Assembly: GCA_013540595.1 (NCBI GenBank) | Contig: JABXKE010000002.1 | Location: forward strand, 1,262,001-1,326,000 | Direction of reading: 5' to 3' | Source: Pyrodictium sp. | Lineage (GTDB): Archaea > Thermoproteota > Thermoprotei_A > Sulfolobales > Pyrodictiaceae | DNA length: 64,000 nt | Shown here: positions 34,378 to 42,651 of the stretch, piece after piece | Layout of the letters: every line of letters starts with the position of its first letter | How positions within the stretch are numbered: position 1 is the stretch's first letter | Program-made: the position numbers and the translations under genes | The notes under the pieces: model-generated | What the model was told of the DNA's origin: nothing | The model's input: only the letters and a program-made list of their open reading frames with translations | Database searches by the model: none

Positions 34378-34721
34378 GGCTTGACAGCCTCAGCTAAAAG
34401 TTCGAGGGCAGCTTTGATGGCGCGTTCACGGTTAGTCTTTGCGGACTCCTCCATTCTCTTTTTCTCTTCTTCTAGCCTCTTCTTGTACTGTTCTTCTAGC
34501 TTTTTGATCTCAGACTCTACTCTCTCTCTTGCCTGACGTGCAGCCTCGTCAGCTATCTTCTCTGCTTCAACCTTTAGTGTTGACGCAAAACTGTCTGCAC
34601 GCTCCAATAGCTTAGTAGCGCTAGCCTCAACACCTCTCTCTAGCTCTTCTAGCTTCTTCTCGGCCTCCTCTAGTTTGCGGAGAAATTCCACGAGCTCCTT
34701 CCTTTCACCGCCGAGCACCAT
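34374..34721 (-). CDS. A-type ATP synthase peripheral stalk subunit H-like
   Basis: A 115-residue coiled coil of Glu, Lys, Arg and Ala heptads (KELVEFLRKLEEAEKKLEELE and so on). This matches AhaH/V-ATPase G-type stalk subunits, which pair with subunit E to form the outer stalk. It precedes the C-like subunit with an ATGA overlap. Composition alone would fit any coiled coil, so the call rests on the partner gene. Confidence 0.6.
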   Translation of the reverse strand: MVLGGERKELVEFLRKLEEAEKKLEELERGVEASATKLLERADSFASTLKVEAEKIADEAARQARERVESEIKKLEEQYKKRLEEEKKRMEESAKTNRERAIKAALELLAEAVKP

Positions 34722-34824
34722 GAGGGAAACACCTCTACCCTAAAGGCCTTGTATAGCTATTGAACCCGGGTTCTACACGTGCTACTCCACGAATAAAAAG
34801 AGTAAGGTTTCTATGTGAGGGCAC

Positions 34825-35631
34825 TCAAGCTTCTCTTCTCAACGTAAGCCTTGAAAACACGAGATAGCCTGTGTGAGCTATCATTGTTGTTCTAGGCCTC
34901 AAAGCATCAGCCCTAGCCTCATACTCGCGAAGCAAGACTTCTAATACACGTGTCTCAGCCCAACACCTTCGAAGCTCTAAGGCGCCTAGTAGGCGCTGAA
35001 CCTGGTTTATTGCTGGCAGAAAGAAGACTACTGGCGCACCAGGCGTAAGCGCCTCCTCGAGTACATGGAGAACAGCCCAAGGATCTGGCATATCTACAAC
35101 TGCTGCATCTAAACCCCTCTCATCAACACCATCACGTGCATCACGAACCCTTAGGGTGACCCTGTCTGCTAGACCAGCCGCTTCAATGTTTCTACGCGCG
35201 ACCTCAGCCATGTCTCTCCTAATCTCGTAGCTATAAACGTGCCCGTTAGGCCCAACAATTCTAGCTAAGACTGCTGTTGTGAATCCACTCCCAACACCTA
35301 TCTCCAATACCCTCATCCCTGGTTTAAGATCAAGAAGCATAATGATTATACCGTGGTCCTTTGGATAAATCACTTGACTTTTACGCTTAAACCCCCTCTC
35401 AATATAATCAATGAGCCGTGGCTGGAGTATAACTGCGTAAACTCCACTACTCAGCTTAACCCATGAACCATAAGGCCTACCTATGACGTCATCATGCCTC
35501 AACACGCCACGATCACTACCAAGTACCTTGCCATGTCTAAGAGTTACTATGAATCTCCGCCGCTCATCTATTGCTACTAATGCTGGACATCCTTCACATG
35601 CAACAGTCTTACAGCATACGTCCTCGCTCAT
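34825..35631 (-). CDS. trmI: tRNA (adenine-57/58 N1)-methyltransferase TrmI
   Basis: 268 residues. The N-terminal beta domain precedes IYPKDHGIIIMLLDLKPGMRVLEIGVGSGFTT, the SAM-binding region. Next come YSYEIRRDMAEVARRNI and the catalytic AAVVDMPDPW motif (D and P of motif IV). Archaeal TrmI makes m1A57/m1A58 in the tRNA T loop, aiding thermostability. A cysteine-rich N-terminal segment (CCKTVACEGCPAL) could bind a metal and is less usual. It stands alone in front of the ATPase subunit genes on the same strand. Confidence 0.85.
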   Translation of the reverse strand: MSEDVCCKTVACEGCPALVAIDERRRFIVTLRHGKVLGSDRGVLRHDDVIGRPYGSWVKLSSGVYAVILQPRLIDYIERGFKRKSQVIYPKDHGIIIMLLDLKPGMRVLEIGVGSGFTTAVLARIVGPNGHVYSYEIRRDMAEVARRNIEAAGLADRVTLRVRDARDGVDERGLDAAVVDMPDPWAVLHVLEEALTPGAPVVFFLPAINQVQRLLGALELRRCWAETRVLEVLLREYEARADALRPRTTMIAHTGYLVFSRLTLRREA

Positions 35632-35798
35632 TAAGTCATCCCAATAGGCTTAGCACTATGTGCTGCTGTCTAATTTAGTTGGCTATCTATGGTCCTGCCT
35701 AGCTGGTCTTGGCACCAAAAGATAAGATGTTGTCTGGCAAGCTATGTACGGAATAGCATATTTGATACTCCAGAAATTATAGTTCTTGGTGGCTATGT

Positions 35799-36359
35799 GT
35801 GCACATTACGAGGACTACAGTCGTAGTCATTATAGTAGTGGTAACTGCTCTCCTGACTATATTAGCATTGATTAACTCATCCACAAAAGAGGGAACAGAA
35901 ACTAGTAAAGGAAACTTCGTTTTTCCACGCACTCTACCAGGCGGCTATCAGGTTGTTAACGTCAAGACCGGTGAAGAGGCTATTAGAGATATGGCATACA
36001 TACATTGGAGCCCCGAGAGGGTTAGTATAGCCATATCTGATGCTGCCATAGTGATGTATAGTGATGGGACGCGTCTCTGGCTTTCCTACGCCGGCGACTA
36101 TGCATGCGAGCTTGTGAACAGGATGGCAGAGAAGATGGCGGCATATGAGTCAAAGCTTCCTTTCACGAGGCCTATACTCCACAACCTCGGCAGTTATGAT
36201 GTTTACTTATCAAGAGGTCTTCATGACGGAAAACTACATGCTTTCTGGTGTCAAAAAGGCATAGTAGTCTGGGTTGAGATAAGCAGAAAAGCCTTGTCAA
36301 CAGTAGATCCAGGAGTATTACTACAAGCTCTCATGGAGAGTATACGCTATAAACGCTAA
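35799..36359 (+). CDS. Secreted or membrane-anchored hypothetical protein
   Basis: 186 residues with one N-terminal membrane helix (TTVVVIIVVVTALLTILALI), then an extracytoplasmic alpha/beta domain containing two cysteines. YAGDYACELVNRMAEKMAAYE and GKLHAFWCQKGIVVWVEI are the more marked segments. No family recognised. It precedes the structured RNA candidate at 36379 by 19 bases. Start GTG 35799 follows GGTGGC, weak support. Confidence 0.55.
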   Translation: MHITRTTVVVIIVVVTALLTILALINSSTKEGTETSKGNFVFPRTLPGGYQVVNVKTGEEAIRDMAYIHWSPERVSIAISDAAIVMYSDGTRLWLSYAGDYACELVNRMAEKMAAYESKLPFTRPILHNLGSYDVYLSRGLHDGKLHAFWCQKGIVVWVEISRKALSTVDPGVLLQALMESIRYKR

Positions 36360-36378
36360 CCTACTAACAGCCTAGTAT

Positions 36379-36576
36379 AGGTGATGAACGCGCCGGAAGC
36401 GAACCCCGGACCGAGGCGCCAAGGGCGCTGATGGCGTAAGCCGGGTTGGCTGAAATACGTCTATGTGGCTAGAAAGTAAGAGGGGGAATGCGCCGACTTA
36501 GCGGTCAGGCATCCGGCGTTCCACATACACTGCATGACTTAGGAAGGGTTCGGAGACCCTCTTACTCATCATACCT
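36379..36576. ncRNA. Structured RNA candidate with possible pseudoknot, about 198 nt
   Basis: The ends pair: AGGT-GATGA (36379-36387) with TCATC-at-ACCT (36566-36576). GTAAGAGGG (36476-36484) pairs perfectly with CCCTCTTAC (36557-36565). ATGTGG (36463-36468) with CCACAT (36521-36526) interleaves with that helix, implying a pseudoknot or two alternative folds. GCGCCG (36490-36495) pairs with CGGCGT (36514-36519), and GCGCC (36390-36394) with GGCGC (36415-36419). C/D-like motifs TGATGA, TGATGG and CTGA occur in the first 75 bases. I find no firm RNase P, SRP or tRNA match. The gap 36360-36735 holds no protein gene. Confidence 0.5.
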
Positions 36577-36735
36577 CAAGTTTGCCTATTAGGACTGGGC
36601 CAAAGTAAAAATTCCATCTCCCGCTCCTTCTTGTAAGAGCCTACTCTCGTATTAACTGTGTAGAAGCCTCTATTGAATAAGTGGGGTTCGCCCTACTATA
36701 GAATGGATTTGTATATAATGGAGGGTGATAAGAGT

Positions 36736-37602
36736 ATGTGTAGAGGTAGGCGCTTACACTTTGGACCTGCAGGGAAACCTGTTGGGCTTAAGAGTGGTGA
36801 CTATGTTAAAGCTATTGAGTTCATTGCTGGCATGGGTCTTGACGCTATAGAGTACGAGGCTGTAAGGGGTGTCCGGATAAGTGAGGCTAGAGCACGGGCT
36901 ATTCGCGAAGCTGCTGAGAAGTATGATGTCATAGTCTCACTGCATGCGCCATACTACATAAACTTTGCTTCGCCAGATGCCAGCACACGCAAGAGAAGCC
37001 TTGAGAGATTAATCGACTCTATAAAAGCAGCCCATTGGATGGGTGCTTACGTTGTAGTGTTCCACCCTGGATACTACAAGGGACATAGTGATACCCGTAA
37101 CGCCTTAAGAACAGTCATAGAATCTTTGCGTCAAGCTGTGGAATTTATGGAATCAAACAGCATAAGGAATGTATGGTTGTCTCCTGAGACAACAGGGAAA
37201 ACATCACAAGTCGGCTCTGTAGAAGAGGTAATTGAGATCTGCATTGAGCTAGGCAGGTTCTGTAAACCAACCATAGATTGGGCGCACATTCACGCACGAA
37301 GTGAGGGGAGTCACATTACTAGTGAGGATCACATTATTAGTATTGTAGAAAAGCTAGAGAAAGAACTGGGTAAGGATGCTGTGGACCCATTACACACGCA
37401 TTTCAGCCGCATAGAGTTCGGACGCGGAGGAGAGAAGGAGCATCGGACATTAGACGAGACAGAGTATGGCCCCGAGTGGCGCATTGTGTGCAGAGCTTAT
37501 CGTGAAACTGGGGTCCATGCAGTAGTCATATCTGAGAGCCCATTATTAGAGAAGGACGCCATAATAATGAAGAAGATCTGTGAGGAAGAAGGCTACCTAT
37601 AG
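36736..37602 (+). CDS. AP endonuclease IV-like TIM barrel protein
   Basis: A 288-residue xylose isomerase-type TIM barrel. Metal ligand candidates follow the Nfo order: SLHAPYYINFASPD, VVFHPGYYKGH, SPETTGK, TIDWAHIHAR, HTHFSRIEFGRGGEKEH and VISESPL. Endonuclease IV cuts DNA 5' to abasic sites using a three-zinc centre. This protein could be that enzyme or a related archaeal paralogue. The frame opens 21 codons upstream, but ATG 36736 has GGAGGGTGAT, an ideal ribosome site, six bases ahead and is the supported start. Confidence 0.8.
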   Translation: MCRGRRLHFGPAGKPVGLKSGDYVKAIEFIAGMGLDAIEYEAVRGVRISEARARAIREAAEKYDVIVSLHAPYYINFASPDASTRKRSLERLIDSIKAAHWMGAYVVVFHPGYYKGHSDTRNALRTVIESLRQAVEFMESNSIRNVWLSPETTGKTSQVGSVEEVIEICIELGRFCKPTIDWAHIHARSEGSHITSEDHIISIVEKLEKELGKDAVDPLHTHFSRIEFGRGGEKEHRTLDETEYGPEWRIVCRAYRETGVHAVVISESPLLEKDAIIMKKICEEEGYL

Positions 37603-37631
37603 TCTTCAATGTTTTAGCTAGAGTACAGGTG

Positions 37632-38138
37632 TTAACTAGTCCTCATTCTTTCAAGGAGCCTAGCTATCACGTTACTGGCCAGCCTCTTGTGTTTCTCCTC
37701 TTCTTCAACAAGCATTTCGAGCATCTTATAAAGTGACGTGTTAGGCTCAGCGTATTCAATTAAACCCTGATAACTTGACTTAGCGAATTCCTCTATAGTC
37801 ATGTGAGCTTTAACCATTTCAAAGACCTGCTTAATTTCGAGTGGAGACTCCGTATTCAAGTGTGTTATAAGCTCTTTTGCTAGTACTTGCATCTCACTTA
37901 TGGATCTCAGTATAGCCCACGCAATTTCTCTATGTAATATACTGTCAGAAGCAACAAGAAAGAGCATCCACGCGGATTCGGGATCCTCGTTAGCTACTAT
38001 CTTACTGGTTTCAGCGTATGCATGCGCTTCACTCATTTCATCTAATGCTATATCCTCAAGCTGCTTTTTCATTTCATCAAGCATACCAATCATTCTCCTA
38101 AGCTTTTCCTCAAGTTGCTTCTTACTACTATTACTCAT
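37632..38138 (-). CDS. Ferritin-like helical bundle protein
   Basis: 168 residues, all helical. Candidate di-iron ligands are in DEMSEAHAYAETSK, in SILHREIAW and in MLVEEEEKHKRLA (ExxH), as in the rubrerythrin/ferritin superfamily. An N-terminal 30-residue coiled stretch precedes the bundle. It may store iron or detoxify peroxide, matching the presence of superoxide reductase. The TATA region is GGTTTAATTAATAAAACC (38173-38190), which is itself symmetric. The di-iron site should be treated as probable only. Confidence 0.6.
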   Translation of the reverse strand: MSNSSKKQLEEKLRRMIGMLDEMKKQLEDIALDEMSEAHAYAETSKIVANEDPESAWMLFLVASDSILHREIAWAILRSISEMQVLAKELITHLNTESPLEIKQVFEMVKAHMTIEEFAKSSYQGLIEYAEPNTSLYKMLEMLVEEEEKHKRLASNVIARLLERMRTS

Positions 38139-38288
38139 TCTGCTTGCACCATCACAGACTATACACGTGTGAGGTTTAATTAATAAAACCCCTATACGTA
38201 TTTGTTCCTAGTGCAGGATAAGAGACTGGCACAAAATACAGTAATAGCTACAATAGTGCCTGCCGGATCAAGTGAGGCTTGATAGATC

Positions 38289-39134
38289 TTGGCGCATAAT
38301 CTTACCACCCTTATGCTTGGGTCTTCGGTATTCACACTTGTTGTAGCATTAGCTCTTTATCTTAGGCTTCTTGACTCAAAGAGTGTTAGTGAAGCAGAGA
38401 AGAAGTGCAAAGCAGTGTTCGTGACTGTGTATGTTTCTCTGCTTTTCACGGCTCTTTCAGTGTTAAACAGGAGTATCCTAGATGCAACTATCTATATACC
38501 AGTACTCTTCATTACTACACAGTCATTGATAGGACTCTTCTTTGATAGAAGAGCTGAGGGATTTGTCAGGTTCGAAATAGGAGAAGACGTTTATACTGTG
38601 CGTTTGCTAGGTAAGAGAAGAATTACAGCTTTTACCCTTGTATTGAATAAGAAGATGTATGCTTCCTCGTACCTAGTTAGAGCGCTTACACCACAAGAGA
38701 TTTCATCCATAATGGCTCACGAGGCCGGGCACATAAACGCGTTCAAGCCTATACCGGTAAGTCTTGCAATGATAGTATACGTGTCCCTGCTAGCATTATC
38801 AATAAGTGGAGCAATCAATATGGCATTAGATGGTTATATACATTATTCTGCTATAGCGCTTCTAGCAGCATTTTATGCATGGGTTATATTTAGTTGGACT
38901 TGGGAGCACATAGCTGACATTTACGCGTATAAGTACACAGGGTTAAGTGCTGTGCTAGTCTTGCAGAAAATAACACGTACCACACCGGCAAAACCTAGTA
39001 TAGCAGACATTGTAGTAAGCATTCTTAAAAGCCTAAAACCTACAAGAGCGGGTGGCCCTCTCGTGAATCCTCATCCACCTCCTAGCATAAGGCTTTGGCT
39101 TCTCCTCAACATAGCAACAAGTTCACCGCACTAA
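38289..39134 (+). CDS. M48-family membrane metallopeptidase (HtpX-like)
   Basis: 281 residues. There are several membrane helices, two at the N-terminus (TLMLGSSVFTLVVALALYL and the segment near YVSLLFTALSVL) and two after the active site. The zinc motif HEAGH occurs in IMAHEAGHINA, with the third ligand likely in WEHIADIYAYK. Such proteases remove damaged membrane proteins. The TTG start 38289 has GTGAGG about a dozen bases before it. Size is near HtpX. Alone in its strand context; next is a small gene pair. Confidence 0.78.
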   Translation: MAHNLTTLMLGSSVFTLVVALALYLRLLDSKSVSEAEKKCKAVFVTVYVSLLFTALSVLNRSILDATIYIPVLFITTQSLIGLFFDRRAEGFVRFEIGEDVYTVRLLGKRRITAFTLVLNKKMYASSYLVRALTPQEISSIMAHEAGHINAFKPIPVSLAMIVYVSLLALSISGAINMALDGYIHYSAIALLAAFYAWVIFSWTWEHIADIYAYKYTGLSAVLVLQKITRTTPAKPSIADIVVSILKSLKPTRAGGPLVNPHPPPSIRLWLLLNIATSSPH

Positions 39135-39223
39135 GCTAGGCCAGAGAGTATTACACGGGGCTTACTACCCCTACACGCACACAACCTCTTACCCAAAACC
39201 TAGTTGAGTGCGGGGAGAGTAAG

Positions 39224-39586
39224 GTGAGCACAACAATATCACAACACACTATTAGACACAATTACTCGTTCTCAAGTCTGCCTCTCGACTATGTAGCAGA
39301 AAAGATAGAGTGCACATCCACAATAGACATGAGGAAAGTCAAGACTTACGAGTTTGAAAAGAAAGTAGTTGCAAGCCGCTTCACTGGCATAGCATGTATA
39401 GAGGCTGAGGATGGCAGTACAGCAGTCTTCGTCATCGGTGATGGAGTTGTACTCGGAGGCTATTATCGTAGCATCAATGGGTTAGAAGAGAGAGGCTATA
39501 GTGCTCTTGACATCATACTCCAATACAGCGAAGTTAAACTAGCCTTATACATTACCAGCATCAATGACATTCTAGGAAAAGGCTAG
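39224..39586 (+). CDS. Hypothetical protein, 120 residues
   Basis: A soluble alpha/beta protein, with GIACIEAEDGSTAVFVIGDGVVLGGYY and YSEVKLALYITSIND. The alternation of strands resembles small ligand-binding domains, but I recognise no family. GTG 39224 is the start. It is followed 27 bases later by the small gene at 39614, which has a strong ribosome site, so they are likely cotranscribed. Confidence 0.5.
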   Translation: MSTTISQHTIRHNYSFSSLPLDYVAEKIECTSTIDMRKVKTYEFEKKVVASRFTGIACIEAEDGSTAVFVIGDGVVLGGYYRSINGLEERGYSALDIILQYSEVKLALYITSINDILGKG

Positions 39587-39613
39587 CTAGCCCATGTTGT
39601 AGGAGGAGGGACC

Positions 39614-39763
39614 ATGGAGGAGAAAAGGGGTAAAATTAGGACGAGAAGCTCTAGTAGTGAAGACATTGATTACGGTAATAATAAAAAAGATAGTTTAAGT
39701 GTAGCTGAGATAGCTAGTCTACTCCTGTCAGTTATTTATGACGGTGTTCCTGTTGCTGCATAA
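39614..39763 (+). CDS. Small hypothetical protein, 49 residues
   Basis: ATG 39614 is preceded by GGAGGAGGG with three bases of spacing, one of the best ribosome sites in the window. The product has a basic N-terminus, a polar Asn/Lys middle and a hydrophobic end (VAEIASLLLSVIYDG). It is probably coexpressed with the preceding 120-residue protein. No function can be inferred. Confidence 0.6.
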   Translation: MEEKRGKIRTRSSSSEDIDYGNNKKDSLSVAEIASLLLSVIYDGVPVAA

Positions 39764-39786
39764 GCCCTCTCTGTCTCTTTGTGAAA

Positions 39787-40632
39787 TCACTGTGATACCA
39801 ACTTCTTAGCCAAGTAGTACATTATTGGTATGAGTAGGAGTGCTGCAGCTATAGCAACACTCCAAGCAAGTTTTTCGATCACGGTGATGGCCCCAGGTAC
39901 GAAGCCAAAGATGCCTGATATGCCTATGATAAGGAACACTAGCAGTACTAGGAATTTGGCAAAGCCAGCTATGGGCTTAAACTCCTCATGTTCTTCAGTA
40001 ATTGACTCTACGAGTTTCTCTGAGACTGCTATACCTAGCGCGATGGCTACTACGCCAAGTATGAGCGGGTATATCACTTCACCAGGCAACAGTAGGATGT
40101 TGAAGACCATGCGTAGCAGGAATGCTAAGAGGCCCACAAAGAGAATGTCTTTAAGGAGATCAACGAGCTCGGGTTTTTGCTCAGGTATTGCGACGCTCAA
40201 TTGGCGTGCAACAAATGTTGCAAGCAACTCAAAGAGTGCTGCACCAAAGACTAGAATTATTACTGCACCAACTACGCGGACTAAGTAAGTAGCAGCATCG
40301 ATTATTGCTGAACCAGCTAGCCCACCTATGCCAATGAACTGTAGTGCTATAACTAACGAGATTAAGGCGACAAAGGCCCAAACGAGGTTGCCGACAAGCT
40401 CAGAGAAGTCAATGCCAGCTTTTCTGTAGGACTTCCCGAGTTCTGTCGAGTCAACGATTCTCTCTATTCCAACACGTTCTATTAGCCTATTAACGCCTTG
40501 ACCGATGCTTTTACCGATGTAGTATCCTGCTAACACAATAATTATAGCAGCTATTATTTTTGGTAGCATCAGTATAGTGTACGATACTGCTGTTTCGACT
40601 GACTGAGTTATTGCCTCAACAATACCTGCCAT
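39787..40632 (-). CDS. MscS-related conserved TM-helix protein
   Basis: 281 residues with about six membrane helices. The N-terminal helix carries IIAAIIIVLAGYYIGKSIGQGVNRL, typical of the conserved TM-helix repeat found beside MscS channels (PF05552). The beta domain of true MscS is absent. It may form a small channel or accessory membrane protein. It lies near the MgtE transporter, both on the minus strand, with about 265 bases between them. Confidence 0.7.
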   Translation of the reverse strand: MAGIVEAITQSVETAVSYTILMLPKIIAAIIIVLAGYYIGKSIGQGVNRLIERVGIERIVDSTELGKSYRKAGIDFSELVGNLVWAFVALISLVIALQFIGIGGLAGSAIIDAATYLVRVVGAVIILVFGAALFELLATFVARQLSVAIPEQKPELVDLLKDILFVGLLAFLLRMVFNILLLPGEVIYPLILGVVAIALGIAVSEKLVESITEEHEEFKPIAGFAKFLVLLVFLIIGISGIFGFVPGAITVIEKLAWSVAIAAALLLIPIMYYLAKKLVSQ

Positions 40633-40896
40633 GGATTTACACCTTTACGTCATCAACCTACTGCTCTATAAACTATTGTTGTAGGCCCTCTATTTAATGG
40701 TTTTGCACAATAAAGTAATGAGTTAAACAATAAGTTTACCTCTTCCCAATAAAAATTAATAAAAACATGTTTAAACAGTTTGAATACCTCTCAAGGCTGC
40801 TCCACTAGGGCAATCATTCAGTTTTGAGGAGATGAGCGGGGCTCGGTGGGTCCACTTTCTTCATCTCCTTTATAGGGATCGAGCCCGCCACAGTCC

Positions 40897-42471
40897 TCAC
40901 AGCCCAAGAACAAGCTTAGAGACCAGGGTCATGTATATGACTGCAACGCTTACATCAACGACTGTGGTCACGAAGGGTGCAGAAAGTGTTGCAGGGTCGA
41001 AGCCTAAACGTCTTGCTATTATTGGCAGGCTAGCGCCTACAATGTCGGAGAACACTATAACTATGAAGAGTGTTAGAGATATAGAGATAGCCAGTTCTAG
41101 GCTATTACTTACAACGTATGCAAACCCTAGTCCTATCAGTGCAAATACGACACCTATAGTGCTCGCTGTAACTAATTCTTTGAGCACTGTGTAGACTATG
41201 TCGCCTTTGCTTCGCTCACTTATCTCTCCTAGTGCGAGAGCTCTAATAATAGTGCTAGACGCTTGGCTACCAACATTCCCTCCTGTATCCATTATGAGGG
41301 GTATGAATGCTGCTGCAACCGCTATACGCTCTATAGTCTCCTCGTACTGCTTAAGTATACTTGCGGTCACACTTTCAATTATGTATATCAAGAGGAGCCA
41401 GGGAAGCCGTAGCTTCACGAGTTCGCGTATGCTTGCCTGTAAGTAGCGCTCCTTAGGCCTCTCAGCTAGGCCGCCAAGCTTCGCTACGTCTTCTGCTGCT
41501 TCTTCTGCTAGTACATAGGTTACATCCTCTATTGGTATAATCCCAAGGAAGATACCTTTATCGTCGGCTACAGGTAATCGTCGTATCTCGTAGCGTAGCA
41601 TTATCTTAGCAACCTCTTCCTGATCCTCGTAGGGGTCAACAGTTACTGGCGGTTTCCTCGCAAGCCTCTCAAGCTTCTCTGTAGGCTTAGCGCGGAGAAG
41701 CTCGTCTATCGGCACTATACCGTAGAACCTCTTAGAGTTATCAACAACAACTACTATGTCTTTCACATAATACTCCTCCTTGAGTAGCTTCTGTAATGCC
41801 TCTTGTACCGTAGACTCTTTCTGGAGTACTGGAACACTAGTTGTCATTATGCCGCCTGCACTTTCCGGCGGGTACTTCAGCAGCTTAGCTACCTCACTCC
41901 TCTTCTCGGAAGGCAGGCTTTGAAGTATGATCCTCTGCATATGTTCTGGTAGTAAAGGGAGAATATCAGCTATTTCGTCAGCATCAAGTTCCTCTAGAGC
42001 CTTGGCAAGCTCTTTAGGGTTTACTGACGCAACTATTTCCTTTACGAGATCCTCCTCAGCCTCGGCTAGGAACAACGCTAATGTGCGTGGGCTAAGCATC
42101 GGGTATATCTTCATTCTAACATCATTAGGTAGACGCATAATAGCGTCTAACAAGTCTGGAGGATCAAGATAGTGTTCTAGAACTGTCACTATTCCTGGCC
42201 TTTCCTTGATGAATTCTGCTATCAGAGGGGCGGCAGTAGGACCCATCTCTGCGACGTATACATCTGCATCCTCAAGGTTCTCCTCTATGGCTTCTGCGAG
42301 CTTGGCTTCTTCGATATTGCTGTCTATGAGTAGTAGTAGTCGTGCATGGCCGTTGAGGCGGTAGCCTACACTAGTAACAATGTTCCCTCCCATCCTATGT
42401 ATCGTGTTTGTTACCGCGCTAAGTACACCAGGCCTATCTAAAGCCTCAATGAATACCACTTGTCTTGTCAT
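40897..42471 (-). CDS. mgtE: Magnesium transporter MgtE fused to an ACT domain
   Basis: 524 residues. Residues 1-75 form an ACT domain (VVFIEALDRPGVLSAVTNTIHRMGGNI). The MgtE_N superhelical domain follows (about 90-205, including PLLPEHMQRIILQSLPSEKRSEVAKLL), then two CBS domains (to about 335, with VVVVDNSKRFYGIVPIDELL) and the five-helix channel with FIPLIMDTGGNVGSQASSTIIRALALGE. MgtE is a Mg2+-gated Mg2+ channel. The ACT domain normally binds amino acids or nucleotides and may add a second input. ATG 42471 fits; the upstream sugar gene is divergent. Confidence 0.85.
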   Translation of the reverse strand: MTRQVVFIEALDRPGVLSAVTNTIHRMGGNIVTSVGYRLNGHARLLLLIDSNIEEAKLAEAIEENLEDADVYVAEMGPTAAPLIAEFIKERPGIVTVLEHYLDPPDLLDAIMRLPNDVRMKIYPMLSPRTLALFLAEAEEDLVKEIVASVNPKELAKALEELDADEIADILPLLPEHMQRIILQSLPSEKRSEVAKLLKYPPESAGGIMTTSVPVLQKESTVQEALQKLLKEEYYVKDIVVVVDNSKRFYGIVPIDELLRAKPTEKLERLARKPPVTVDPYEDQEEVAKIMLRYEIRRLPVADDKGIFLGIIPIEDVTYVLAEEAAEDVAKLGGLAERPKERYLQASIRELVKLRLPWLLLIYIIESVTASILKQYEETIERIAVAAAFIPLIMDTGGNVGSQASSTIIRALALGEISERSKGDIVYTVLKELVTASTIGVVFALIGLGFAYVVSNSLELAISISLTLFIVIVFSDIVGASLPIIARRLGFDPATLSAPFVTTVVDVSVAVIYMTLVSKLVLGL

Positions 42472-42651
42472 CGTAGCACCTCAAGTTTATTCCAAAGTGC
42501 TCTGTTTATGCTTAGCCTCTTTTGCATATCTCTAGCACAACTGGGCCTAGCTATTGGAGTGCAATCGTTAGTGTTAGACACTCTGTTTTCTCCTAATAAA
42601 AGTCTTATTTTACTAGTAGAAGAGAGTGTGTTTTATGGTGAAGCCAGAGAG

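Noticed and set aside
36541-36570. tRNA T-arm-like GGGTTCGGAGACCC
   Set aside because: Loop length wrong and no acceptor or anticodon arm around it.
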